From an uncultured Lachnospiraceae bacterium (GTDB lineage: Bacteria; Bacillota; Clostridia; Lachnospirales; Lachnospiraceae), in contig CACZTF010000175.1 of assembly GCA_902784025.1 (NCBI GenBank), positions 1 through 23,136 on the forward strand: a stretch of DNA of 23,136 nt. Direction: 5' to 3'. The position numbers and the translations under genes were made by a program. Under the pieces are notes generated by a model. That model was not told where the DNA came from, did no database searches, and saw only the letters and a program-made list of their open reading frames with translations. Position 1 is the first letter of the stretch. Each line of letters opens with the position of its first letter. Positions 7,566 through 16,331 of this stretch are shown here, in pieces.

Positions 7566-9152
7566 TTGACAGATGTAGTCATTTTTGGTCTTTTTGATAA
7601 CAGACTGCAAATAGAAAGAGTATTGGATGAGGACGTAAGGATTACAGCCTATTCTGATTTTACGCCTTTATTTGATGCGGATGATGGCAAAGCGCTCTTT
7701 AATGTAAAGCGGTTTGAGTATAAGCCCTTCATATCCCCTGATAAGCTTAAGGACGAAAACCCGGATCATGTTATCATATGCAATAAAGACCGTAAGATCA
7801 GCAATACGATAAAACAGAGACTGATCAGCTTGGGATTACCGGAAGAAAAGATCATACCTTCCTGGTTTCTTTTGTTTGGAGAAAGTGCATATCAAAGTCC
7901 TTATAAGGAATATCTGGATTCGGATGATCCTTTTGAAGGTGCTATATTCGGTATGTCTTATTCCAGGAGAGCCTTGAGGAATGATCTTTTAGACCATTCC
8001 TGTTTTAAGTTTTCCGTCAGCGGATTTGACCTGAGAGCTCATGAGTTATATATAAAAGAGCTGGTCAATAATAAAAAGTTTGTGCAGGATACGAAATATA
8101 TCATTTTAGATCTGCCGTATTACAGCCCGAACTGGGATACTTCCTGTTCTAACCAGATGCTCTACAGGATGCAGGTATATGACGAATTTGATGAATGGGG
8201 GCATTACAAGGAATTAAGAAAAAACGCCGAAAAAGAGATCGCGCAGTGGCGTGCCATGAAGAAGCTGATCTCAAAAAAGTATGAAACAACCCTGTCTTCA
8301 CTCAGCAATAATTTCGGAAGCACAAAAAAAGTTAAACCGGAAGAATTTGAAAAGGGTATGGACAAGATATGGAAAAAGCTCCATGATGATACGATAAAAG
8401 AGAATACGGAACGATTTGCGAATATATGCAGATTACTTAAGCCCCTCGGTATCCCTGTTATAATAACAGTATTTCCCTTTGCACCGTCATATGTTGAAAA
8501 GAATCCGGAAGTGATCGAAAACATGAAAAAAATATTTTACGATATGATGGAAGCAGGGAAAAAAGAGCTGAGCGGATTGAAGATACTGGATTATTTCAGT
8601 AAGCCTGACATTAAGATAGTCGATCAATATTTTTATTCTCCCAGCCATATGAATGAATACGGGGCGCTGGCCATAACAGAAAGTGTAAACAGGAATATAA
8701 ACAGTATATGTTTTAAGGAAGAAGAAAAATCAGAAGAAAATGATATCTCATACGGGGTATATGTAAGATCTGTGGGATGGCTGCCCTGGGTTAAGGAAAA
8801 TACTGTAACAGGGACTAATGGGACATACAAAGGACTAAAAGGTATAAGAGCAGTCCTTAAAAAAACCCGGGGGGTTGATATAAGTTATGCGGTCCATGAA
8901 CCCGGGGTCGGATGGGGGCCTTACGAATCCAATGGGAAATCTGCAGTTATAAAAAAGGATTGCGGGATAAACGCCCTGAAGATATCTGTGTCACCGGCAG
9001 CTGATGATGTTAAGGATATCCCGGTACTGAAATACAAGGTTTATACCACTGAATCCGGGTGGGGACCCTGGGTAGGAAACAACGAAATAGCAGGAAGTGT
9101 GGAAAGCGATTCACAGATAGAAGCTGTCAGGATCAGCAAAGGCGGAGCATAA
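7566..9152 (+). CDS. SGNH-like protein with three C-terminal ChW-type repeats
   Basis: A 528-residue protein with three regions. Residues 1-100 look like a small Rossmann-type domain (MTDVVIFGLFDNRLQIERVL). Residues 125-375 resemble SGNH/DltD/AlgX-like folds: GAIFGMSYSRRAL offers a candidate nucleophile Ser131 or 133, and FYSPSHMNEYGALA a candidate His361. Residues 394-525 hold three ChW-like repeats, each with a Gly-Trp core (GW at 404-405, 449-450, 498-499) and patterns such as YVRSVGWLPWV and TTESGWGPWVGNNEIAGS. There is no signal peptide or membrane segment, although ChW repeats normally occur on exported clostridial proteins. The TTG start at 7566 is supported by AGGAG at 7552-7556; the in-frame ATG at 7557 is followed at once by TAG. 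It sits between a secreted beta-helix gene and rfbA. A role in acyl or other modification of the glycan is plausible but unproven. Confidence 0.7.
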   Translation: MTDVVIFGLFDNRLQIERVLDEDVRITAYSDFTPLFDADDGKALFNVKRFEYKPFISPDKLKDENPDHVIICNKDRKISNTIKQRLISLGLPEEKIIPSWFLLFGESAYQSPYKEYLDSDDPFEGAIFGMSYSRRALRNDLLDHSCFKFSVSGFDLRAHELYIKELVNNKKFVQDTKYIILDLPYYSPNWDTSCSNQMLYRMQVYDEFDEWGHYKELRKNAEKEIAQWRAMKKLISKKYETTLSSLSNNFGSTKKVKPEEFEKGMDKIWKKLHDDTIKENTERFANICRLLKPLGIPVIITVFPFAPSYVEKNPEVIENMKKIFYDMMEAGKKELSGLKILDYFSKPDIKIVDQYFYSPSHMNEYGALAITESVNRNINSICFKEEEKSEENDISYGVYVRSVGWLPWVKENTVTGTNGTYKGLKGIRAVLKKTRGVDISYAVHEPGVGWGPYESNGKSAVIKKDCGINALKISVSPAADDVKDIPVLKYKVYTTESGWGPWVGNNEIAGSVESDSQIEAVRISKGGA

Positions 9153-9199
9153 TAGAGATCTGAAAGCAAGCTATCACATCAAAAGATCGGAGAATGTTT

Positions 9200-10096
9200 A
9201 TGAAAGGAATAATACTCGCCGGAGGTTCGGGAACAAGATTGTATCCCCTGACAACAGTAACTTCAAAACAATTGCTGCCTGTATATGATAAGCCTATGAT
9301 ATATTATCCTCTTTCTGTGCTCATGCAGGCAGGGATAAGGGATATCCTTATAATCTCCACTCCTCAGGACACACCACGTTTTAAAGATCTTTTAAAGGAC
9401 GGATCCCGCTTCGGAATTACCTTGTCATATGAGATACAGGAGTCTCCTGACGGTCTTGCACAGGCTTTCATTATAGGAGAAAGATTTATCGGAAAAGATA
9501 ATGTTGCTATGATACTGGGAGATAACATATTTGCCGGTCATGGCTTTAAAAAACAGATAAGGAATGCCATTAAAAATGTGGAGTCCGGAAAAGGTGCGAC
9601 CATATTCGGTTATTATGTAGATGATCCTGAAAGATTCGGTATTGTAGAATTTGACAGCAGCGGACGGGTTGTATCTATCGAAGAGAAACCGGAGAGTCCC
9701 AAAAGCAATTATTGTATAACAGGTCTGTATTTTTATGATAACAGGGTTGTGGACTATGCAAAGCGTCTTACTCCGTCTGCAAGAGGAGAACTGGAGATAA
9801 CCGATCTGAACATGTTGTATCTGAAGGATGATTCCCTGAATGTAGAATTACTGGGGCAGGGATTTACCTGGCTTGATACCGGAACACACGAAAGTCTGAA
9901 GGAAGCTGCGGATTTTGTAGAATCTACGGAAAAACGACAGCACAGAAAGATAGGATGTCCGGAGGAGATAGCCTATCTTAACGGCTGGATAACCGCAGAC
10001 GAGATTTTTAAAACATACGAAGAACTCAAGAAAAACCAGTATGGCCGTTATCTGAAGGACATCATAGAAGGAAAGTATATTGATAACGGTGACTGA
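9200..10096 (+). CDS. rfbA: Glucose-1-phosphate thymidylyltransferase
   Basis: The first step of dTDP-L-rhamnose synthesis: dTTP plus glucose-1-phosphate gives dTDP-glucose. The nucleotidyltransferase signature MKGIILAGGSGTRLYPLT is at the N-terminus, with LLPVYDKPMIYYPLSVLM, ILGDNIFAG (metal-binding Asp) and the C-terminal WLDTGTHESL all present; about 298 residues, normal for RfbA/RmlA. I place the start at 9200. An in-frame ATG also lies at 9194, but the ribosome binding site GGAGA (9189-9193) abuts it, whereas 9200 has a usable 6-base spacing and gives the canonical N-terminus. The gene is followed after 9 bases by rfbB, so the two are co-transcribed. Confidence 0.97.
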   Translation: MKGIILAGGSGTRLYPLTTVTSKQLLPVYDKPMIYYPLSVLMQAGIRDILIISTPQDTPRFKDLLKDGSRFGITLSYEIQESPDGLAQAFIIGERFIGKDNVAMILGDNIFAGHGFKKQIRNAIKNVESGKGATIFGYYVDDPERFGIVEFDSSGRVVSIEEKPESPKSNYCITGLYFYDNRVVDYAKRLTPSARGELEITDLNMLYLKDDSLNVELLGQGFTWLDTGTHESLKEAADFVESTEKRQHRKIGCPEEIAYLNGWITADEIFKTYEELKKNQYGRYLKDIIEGKYIDNGD

Positions 10097-10105
10097 GGAG
10101 ATCTC

Positions 10106-11128
10106 ATGAATATATTAGTTACCGGCGGCGCCGGATTTATAGGAAGCAATTTTTGTTTTTACGAAAATGAAAAACATAAAGACAACAGGATCATATGCAT
10201 CGATAAGCTCACATATGCGGGAAATCTTTCCACCCTTAAGCCTCTCATGGATGAACCCGGATTTAAGTTCATAAAGGCGGATATATGTGACAGAGATACG
10301 ATAAATGAAATATTTGAAAAGGAAAGACCGGATATAGTCGTTAATTTTGCGGCTGAGTCCCATGTGGACCGTTCTATAGAGGATCCTTCCGTATTTCTTT
10401 CGACAAACATCACGGGGACATCAGTACTGATGGATGCAAGTTGTAAATATGGTGTAAAACGTTTTCATCAGATATCTACGGATGAAGTCTACGGAGATCT
10501 TCCGCCTGACCGTCCGGATCTGTTTTTTACCGAAGAAACACCTCTTCATACCAGCAGTCCTTACAGCAGCTCAAAAGCAGGTGCAGATCTTCTCGTTATG
10601 GCATATGCCAGAACCTATGATCTTCCCGTAAGCATCAGCCGTTGTTCGAATAATTACGGTCCTTATCACTTTCCGGAAAAGCTGATCCCTCTTATGATCA
10701 TAAATGCGATGAACGACAAGCCGTTACCTGTATACGGAAAGGGGGAAAATATACGTGACTGGCTGTATGTTGAAGATCACTGCAAGGCTGTTGATATGAT
10801 AATACACAGCAATATATACGGAGAAGTATATAATGTGGGCGGTCACAACGAAATGAAAAATATAGACATAGTAAAACTCATTTGTAAAGAGCTGGATAAG
10901 CCGGAGTCCCTTATCACTTTTGTAAAGGACAGAAAAGGTCATGATCTGAGATATGCCATAGACCCTTCAAAGATACAAAAGGATCTGGGATGGAAGCCCG
11001 AAACAAGATTTGAGGAAGGAATAAAAAAGACCATAAAGTGGTACAAGGAAAACAAATCCTGGTGGGAACCTATAATAAGTGGTGAATACATGGATTATTA
11101 TGAAAAAATGTACGGAAACAGGAGATAA
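10106..11128 (+). CDS. rfbB: dTDP-glucose 4,6-dehydratase
   Basis: The second step of dTDP-rhamnose synthesis, an NAD-dependent extended short-chain dehydrogenase. It has the dinucleotide-binding GGAGFIGSN at residues 7-15, the catalytic STDEVYGDL stretch (Thr125, Asp126, Glu127), the active-site YSSSK (Tyr153, Lys157) and RCSNNYGPYHFPEKLIPLM typical of the family. The length of 340 residues is normal. An AGGAG ribosome binding site precedes the ATG, 9 bases after rfbA. UDP-glucose epimerases share the fold, but the DE pair and context identify RfbB. Confidence 0.97.
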   Translation: MNILVTGGAGFIGSNFCFYENEKHKDNRIICIDKLTYAGNLSTLKPLMDEPGFKFIKADICDRDTINEIFEKERPDIVVNFAAESHVDRSIEDPSVFLSTNITGTSVLMDASCKYGVKRFHQISTDEVYGDLPPDRPDLFFTEETPLHTSSPYSSSKAGADLLVMAYARTYDLPVSISRCSNNYGPYHFPEKLIPLMIINAMNDKPLPVYGKGENIRDWLYVEDHCKAVDMIIHSNIYGEVYNVGGHNEMKNIDIVKLICKELDKPESLITFVKDRKGHDLRYAIDPSKIQKDLGWKPETRFEEGIKKTIKWYKENKSWWEPIISGEYMDYYEKMYGNRR

Positions 11129-11136
11129 GATAAACA

Positions 11137-12027
11137 ATGAAAGTGCTTGTTACCGGCGCATTGGGGCAGTTAGGCTCGGATGTGATGTGTGAATTGGACA
11201 GAAGAGGATATGATTATGTAGGAACAGGTGTAGAAGATACCGCAGATAACGGGTTCCGTTACAGACAGCTTGACATAACCGACAGAAATGCCGTTTTTGA
11301 TGTCATTAGAGAAGAACGACCGGATGCAGTGCTTCACCTTGCCGCATGGACAGCAGTAGATGCAGCAGAAGACAGGGAAAACAGAGATGCCGTATATGCG
11401 GTTAATGTCTCAGGAACCCGTTATCTGGCTGAAGCATGTAAAGACACAGGCGCCAAAATGCTCTATATCAGCACAGACTATGTATTCGGCAATGACAGTA
11501 CAAAACCCCGGGATCCTGATGATAAGAATTTTGCTCCGGTGAATTATTACGGAGAGACGAAGCTGGGGGGAGAAATAGCAGCATCAGAGGAACTGGAAGA
11601 ATTGTTTGTGGTAAGGATATCCTGGGTATTCGGTAAGCATGGTAATAATTTTGTCAGAACAATGCTTGAAGCCGGGAAAAAATATCCTGAACTCAGGGTG
11701 ATAAATGACCAGGTGGGTTCTCCTACATATACCAGGGATCTGGCGGTGCTTCTGGCAGATATAGCGGAATCGGACAAATACGGTTTTTATCATGCAACAA
11801 ATGAGGGAGAGTATATATCCTGGTATGACTTTGCGGTGGAAATCTTTAAAGCTGCCGGATACGATACGAAAGTGATACCGGTCACGACAGAAGAATACGG
11901 TTTTTCTAAGGCTCTGCGGCCCCATAACAGCCGTATGGATAAGAAGAAACTTGCTGAAAAGGGCTTTTGCCCTTTACCCCACTGGAGAGATGCTCTTAGA
12001 AGATATCTGGAGGAAATAAATGGGTAA
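11137..12027 (+). CDS. rfbD: dTDP-4-dehydrorhamnose reductase
   Basis: The last enzyme of dTDP-L-rhamnose synthesis; it reduces the 4-keto group using NAD(P)H. The N-terminal VTGALGQLGSDV motif binds the cofactor. LAAWTAVDAAE, ISTDYVFGND and YYGETKLGGE (Tyr138, Lys142) give the family catalytic centre, and VVRISWVFG and NDQVGSPTYTRDLA are characteristic of RmlD. It has 296 residues, about the usual length. It starts 8 bases after rfbB with GGAG about 12 bases upstream, and its end overlaps rfbC by 8 bases. Confidence 0.97.
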   Translation: MKVLVTGALGQLGSDVMCELDRRGYDYVGTGVEDTADNGFRYRQLDITDRNAVFDVIREERPDAVLHLAAWTAVDAAEDRENRDAVYAVNVSGTRYLAEACKDTGAKMLYISTDYVFGNDSTKPRDPDDKNFAPVNYYGETKLGGEIAASEELEELFVVRISWVFGKHGNNFVRTMLEAGKKYPELRVINDQVGSPTYTRDLAVLLADIAESDKYGFYHATNEGEYISWYDFAVEIFKAAGYDTKVIPVTTEEYGFSKALRPHNSRMDKKKLAEKGFCPLPHWRDALRRYLEEING

Positions 12028-12598
12028 TTTTGAAATCGAAAAAGCTCCTATATCCGGTCTGTATATAATAACACCACGTTGCTACGGTGATGAAAGAGGA
12101 TACTTTATGGAGACATATAACAGCAAAGATCTGTCTGAAGCCGGCCTGGATATGAAATTTGTACAGGATAATCAGAGCATGTCGGCCAAAGGGGTGCTCA
12201 GGGGGCTGCATTTTCAAAAGGAACACCCGCAGGGAAAGCTCGTCAGGGTAATAAGGGGCAGGGTGTTTGATGTTGCGGTTGATATCAGGGAAGGGAGCCC
12301 TTCTTACGGTGAGTGGTTCGGGATAGAGCTGTCTGAGGAGAATAAAAAGCAGTTTTATATACCCGAAGGATTTGCGCATGGTTTTCTGGTACTGAGTGAT
12401 ATTGCTGAATTCTGTTATAAGTGTACTGATTTTTATCATCCTGAGGATGAAGGCGGACTGGCCTGGAACGATCCTGCCATAGGCATAGAGTGGCCGGAGG
12501 TATCATACCTTGACGGGAAAGCTTTGCTAAACGGGGAAGTTGAGATCTCGCTCAGCGAAAAGGATAAAAAATGGCCCGGTCTTAGAGATCCCGGTTAA
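12020..12598 (+). CDS. rfbC: dTDP-4-dehydrorhamnose 3,5-epimerase
   Basis: The third enzyme of the pathway: it epimerises dTDP-4-keto-6-deoxyglucose at C3 and C5 before reduction by RfbD. It is a cupin of 192 residues, with catalytic His64 in GVLRGLHFQ, the QGKLVRVIRGRVFDVAVDIR core strand, YIPEGFAHGFLVLSD and the YKCTDFY segment that contains the family tyrosine. The start codon lies inside rfbD (8-base overlap) with a strong GGAGGAAATAA ribosome binding site, indicating translational coupling. The gene order A-B-D-C is complete, so the host can make dTDP-L-rhamnose. Confidence 0.97.
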   Translation: MGNFEIEKAPISGLYIITPRCYGDERGYFMETYNSKDLSEAGLDMKFVQDNQSMSAKGVLRGLHFQKEHPQGKLVRVIRGRVFDVAVDIREGSPSYGEWFGIELSEENKKQFYIPEGFAHGFLVLSDIAEFCYKCTDFYHPEDEGGLAWNDPAIGIEWPEVSYLDGKALLNGEVEISLSEKDKKWPGLRDPG

Positions 12599-12643
12599 TG
12601 GATGTTGTGATTGCTGATGGAAGAATGAACAGGAAAAAGACTT

Positions 12644-14641
12644 ATGAGTGATGTTTCTGATTACAAACTGGTCTTGTCGTCCGGATATTTTGATCGTGAC
12701 TGGTATCTTACACAGTACCCTGATGTTGCGAATGAACAAGTTGATCCTCTGACGCATTATATGGAAAACGGATGGATTGAAAACAGAAATCCCGGACCAT
12801 TTTTTTCTACGCGTTGTTATCTTTTTGAAAATCCTGATGTAAAAGAAGCGGGCGTAAATCCTTTAGTCCATTATCTGAAAAACGGAAAAAAAGAAGGACG
12901 CAGGAACAAATATGAGATCATAAGAAAAGGCGGGTATGTTGACGAAGAATGGTATATGTCCGCTTATCCTGACACAGACTATGCCGCCATAAGTCCGACG
13001 GAGCATTATATCCTGTTCGGATGGAGGGAAGGTACAAAGCCTTATGAGAGCTGGAGTGACGATTATTTTTTCATAGCTAATCCGGAAGCTGCAGATAAAA
13101 ACATATGTCCTTTGTACTACATGAATTTTGAGATCAACAGTGCGGTGCGATCGCTCCAGGAAATAATCGTACATATATGGGGAGGATTCGTACAGGGGGA
13201 AAAGAAGTTTCTGGTGCTCAGTTGTGCTTATGATGATATCGTTGCGGATCTGGAGGGTGAAAAGCGCAAACATACAAGACCTGATGTGTGTGGTGCCGTT
13301 CGCTGCTTTGAGCAGTATATAAAACAGGAATTTAACGAATATTCCATATTCATAAGAGTAGATGATATAGATTTTCGAAAAGGGTTCAGTATATCCCTTT
13401 CCAGGGAAAGCAATCCTGATCACAGGATCGGTACAGGGGCATTGTTCGTATGGAATCTTTTTTCACTTGAAAGGATACTTCCGCAAAAGCTGTATATGTA
13501 CCTTGAGGGAAATATCATAACCGTTGCGGATAAAAGCTTTTTTGTAAAAAAGATACGTGACTCAGGAGACAAGGTTAAGGCCGAAAATCTGCGTAAGATA
13601 ACGCGTGGCCGTAAAAATAAGTCTATGGTCCTGTTTTCTGAATTCAGGGGGATCACTAATGATAATGCATGGGAATTATTTAAGACCCGTTTAAAGTCGG
13701 ATCCTGATACTTTTTTCATCACAAGTCAGAAAAAGTATGATGCTGTTGAAGATACCCATATAAAGGAGCATCTGGCGGTTTATAACAGTGAAAAACACAA
13801 GGAGCTTTTATTTAAGGCGAAGAATCTGGTCTGCAGCTGGACCCTGAGTGATATGATCCCTACAGAGTTTAAACACGAGTTTTATCTGTATCCCTTTATG
13901 GATTATAATTTTTTCTACTGCCCCCACGGGATATCATATGACAAAAATTCTAATTTTCTTACCCCCTTGTTTTTGGGGTATCCCAAAGTTGTATTTTGCT
14001 GTTCGGAAATGGAAAGGGCATATTTCAGATACAGATGCGGGCAGGAAAATGTTATTGTGACAGGATATCCGCGTATGGATAAATGGCTTTCACCTGTTAC
14101 GGATGAGATAACATTTAATTTCACATACAGAAAAGCTTATGATGATAAGTATTTTTTAAAGATAGCGCAGATAATAACACTTGTAAGAGAACGGTTCCCG
14201 GACAGAAATATCAATTATCTTTTTCATCCGGCTATAACAGGTCCTTTGCAGAAAAAACTCATATCAATGATAGATGATAAAAGTATTAATTATTATCCTG
14301 CATCGGATGAAGAAAATTTCAATGATGTATTTAACAGATCCAAGTATCTGATCACCGACTATTCTTCGGTTGCTTATGATTTTGCATACAGGGAAGGGGC
14401 TTTTTCCATATACTATCTGGCGGAGGGTCTGACTGACGGTCATTATGACTTGAATCCGTTGTTTTATACAAGTCACATAGGGATCATAGTCCGTGATCCC
14501 GGGGAGCTGCTAAAGGTATTGGACATGGAAAAGGTTCCTGACAGTGTGGCAGAACGCAGAAAGTCATTCTACAGATATTATGACAGCAATAACAGTCAGA
14601 GAGTTTTGGATATTATCGAAAAAGAGGTAAAAAATGGTTAA
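12644..14641 (+). CDS. CDP-glycerol glycerophosphotransferase-type protein with N-terminal NPDV repeats
   Basis: A 665-residue protein. Residues 13-160 hold about four degenerate repeats of the type (Y/F)-x-x-x-W-Y-L-x-x-(Y/N)-P-D-x-A-x-x-x-(V/I)-x-P-x-x-H-Y-x-x-x-G-x-x-E-G-R (QYPDV 24-28, NPDV 63-66, YPDT 108-111, NPEA 146-149). Similar repeats appear at the ends of bacterial surface-polysaccharide glycosyltransferases. Residues from about 330 to the end match the Glyphos_transf (TagB/TagF) fold: CPHG with His428, VTGYPRMDKW (472-481), FHPA with His528 and ITDYSSVAYDF (570-580). These enzymes transfer glycerol- or ribitol-phosphate from CDP-activated donors at the inner membrane face. No tag or tar CDP-glycerol synthesis gene is in the window, so the donor is unproven. 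Start: AGGAAAAAG before the ATG. The end overlaps the next gene by 8 bases. Confidence 0.85.
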   Translation: MSDVSDYKLVLSSGYFDRDWYLTQYPDVANEQVDPLTHYMENGWIENRNPGPFFSTRCYLFENPDVKEAGVNPLVHYLKNGKKEGRRNKYEIIRKGGYVDEEWYMSAYPDTDYAAISPTEHYILFGWREGTKPYESWSDDYFFIANPEAADKNICPLYYMNFEINSAVRSLQEIIVHIWGGFVQGEKKFLVLSCAYDDIVADLEGEKRKHTRPDVCGAVRCFEQYIKQEFNEYSIFIRVDDIDFRKGFSISLSRESNPDHRIGTGALFVWNLFSLERILPQKLYMYLEGNIITVADKSFFVKKIRDSGDKVKAENLRKITRGRKNKSMVLFSEFRGITNDNAWELFKTRLKSDPDTFFITSQKKYDAVEDTHIKEHLAVYNSEKHKELLFKAKNLVCSWTLSDMIPTEFKHEFYLYPFMDYNFFYCPHGISYDKNSNFLTPLFLGYPKVVFCCSEMERAYFRYRCGQENVIVTGYPRMDKWLSPVTDEITFNFTYRKAYDDKYFLKIAQIITLVRERFPDRNINYLFHPAITGPLQKKLISMIDDKSINYYPASDEENFNDVFNRSKYLITDYSSVAYDFAYREGAFSIYYLAEGLTDGHYDLNPLFYTSHIGIIVRDPGELLKVLDMEKVPDSVAERRKSFYRYYDSNNSQRVLDIIEKEVKNG

Positions 14642-16310
14642 AGTAAGTATAGTACATGTCAGTGAACCGAAAAGTTTTGACGAGCTTGATGCGGGATTCA
14701 TAACTTCAATAAAAGAATATTCAGACAAAACCGTGATTGCCGTAACAGGTGAGATAACCCCGGATATGAGAGGCTTTTTAAGCGATGATAAAACGGATAT
14801 CATGGTAATACCGGGGGGCAGCAGGGATAAGGCCTGGTCTGAAGCCTACAGGGTCTGCTACGATACCCTTCAGGATTCAGACATAGTGATATTTGCGTCC
14901 ACAGACGCATACTACCGTGATCTGTCTGTTGACAAATGTATTTCGGCTATGAATGAGGCACAAGGAGATATTTTTTCTGCCGCCTGTGATGATCCTCCCT
15001 TTGTCATTTTGTCAAAAGATGTGATAAAAGATTATTCCTTCAGTTGTCTGTTTAAAAAGAATGAAAACTGTGATGAGGTCACGCAGGATCATAAAGAGGA
15101 TACCTGCAGTGAGATAACGGATGAGGACATATGTGATGAGACCAGCGGTGAACAGCCGGCGAATGAACCCGTTCTTCCTGCTGCGGGGACAGATATAGCA
15201 GCACATTTTGAAAAATGTGGTTTTAAAGTATTTAAAGATGATCAAGTCTTAAAGATCGTTTTAAAAAATCTTTTACGGGATGTAAATGAAAAAAGCATGG
15301 ATGATGCGCTGAACGAGGCCGGGAAGGTTCCTCCCGAAATGCTTGCCTGCGTAAGGGGAATGGCTGCCAGACATAATACTCCGGATATTTCTTCGGTCGT
15401 TTTTGGTGACTGTACATATAAAGATCATTCTGAAGGCGCAGAGGCCGGCGGTGCAAACACCGAAAACATACATTTGTTTCATGTGATATATGACAGAAGC
15501 CGTATGAACATGTATAATGAGATTTACGGCGAGCTTATACGCAATAAAAAAATTACATTTATAGTACCGTATGAGATACAGCCGGATCTGTTAAACCTGA
15601 TACCGGATGCGGATACGCATCCTGCATATCCTGCGGAGATAGATCTCGCTTTTTTCGACATGCGGGACAGGACAGATGAAAAATACGCTATGGTATTGTC
15701 TGATAAGAACATCGGATATATAGGTTCGCCGGGCAGACTGTATGGTATGATCACAGATGCAGGACAGGAGATGGAAAACAATAAGGACAGGGGGATCGTG
15801 ATCCAGCAGGTATTTGAAACGCTAAGTGTTTATGAAAATGTGACTGCAACACGATTTCATATATCAGCAAATGATATCGATCCTGAGTTCATTATCACAT
15901 TTGATATGCCTCTGTACAGGGGATTGTGCGGGGCGGAAACACCTGCATTTCACAGATTGCCGGTATTATTTGCTGAAAACGGCAGGACAACAGGTTTTTT
16001 AAGATACGGAGTCAGTCTTAACAAACAGCTGATGTTTCTTGAGAAACAGATCGGAGAACTGATAGACGAAGAAACAGAAAGAGCGGATCCTTCAGACGAG
16101 CTTTTAGAGCTTTTGCATGAGGCAGAGGACAGCCTGGAGAAGACAAAAAAAGAAAATAATGATCTTAAGAAAAAAATAAAGAATCTTACGGATCAAAATA
16201 AGAAACTGAGGGAAATGGAGAGGAAGCCTGAGATAAGAGAGGTACCGGTCGCAGTTGACATCGGAGTTAAGGGTGCTTTGAAAAACTGGATGAACAAGAA
16301 TAAGCAATAA
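14634..16310 (+). CDS. Uncharacterised protein of the glycan locus, GT-A-like N-terminus and coiled-coil tail
   Basis: I do not recognise a named family for this 558-residue protein. It is soluble, without signal peptide or membrane segments. Residues 1-135 look like a divergent GT-A-type Rossmann domain: SDIVIFASTDAYYRDLS followed by AQGDIFSAACD and FVILSKDVI resembles the LLTNDSVIGPF... DVDFWGIT... FLVLRSRLL pattern of the RgpF-family protein encoded next. An acidic, cysteine-containing linker (about 143-185) follows, then a central domain (about 190-455) with IHLFHVIYDRSR and ITFIVPYEI strands. Residues about 460-532 are a strongly predicted coiled coil (repeated E/K/L heptads). The start overlaps the previous gene by 8 bases with GAGG upstream, so translation is coupled. 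It could be a scaffold or inactive partner of the glycosyltransferases; this is inference. Confidence 0.7.
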   Translation: MVKVSIVHVSEPKSFDELDAGFITSIKEYSDKTVIAVTGEITPDMRGFLSDDKTDIMVIPGGSRDKAWSEAYRVCYDTLQDSDIVIFASTDAYYRDLSVDKCISAMNEAQGDIFSAACDDPPFVILSKDVIKDYSFSCLFKKNENCDEVTQDHKEDTCSEITDEDICDETSGEQPANEPVLPAAGTDIAAHFEKCGFKVFKDDQVLKIVLKNLLRDVNEKSMDDALNEAGKVPPEMLACVRGMAARHNTPDISSVVFGDCTYKDHSEGAEAGGANTENIHLFHVIYDRSRMNMYNEIYGELIRNKKITFIVPYEIQPDLLNLIPDADTHPAYPAEIDLAFFDMRDRTDEKYAMVLSDKNIGYIGSPGRLYGMITDAGQEMENNKDRGIVIQQVFETLSVYENVTATRFHISANDIDPEFIITFDMPLYRGLCGAETPAFHRLPVLFAENGRTTGFLRYGVSLNKQLMFLEKQIGELIDEETERADPSDELLELLHEAEDSLEKTKKENNDLKKKIKNLTDQNKKLREMERKPEIREVPVAVDIGVKGALKNWMNKNKQ

Positions 16311-16331
16311 ATTTTAAACGGGTTTGCGGGA

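Noticed and set aside
12863..13423. A 186-codon minus-strand open frame inside the NPDV-repeat transferase gene
   Set aside because: It is a shadow of a well-supported plus-strand gene with clear repeat and Glyphos_transf motifs.
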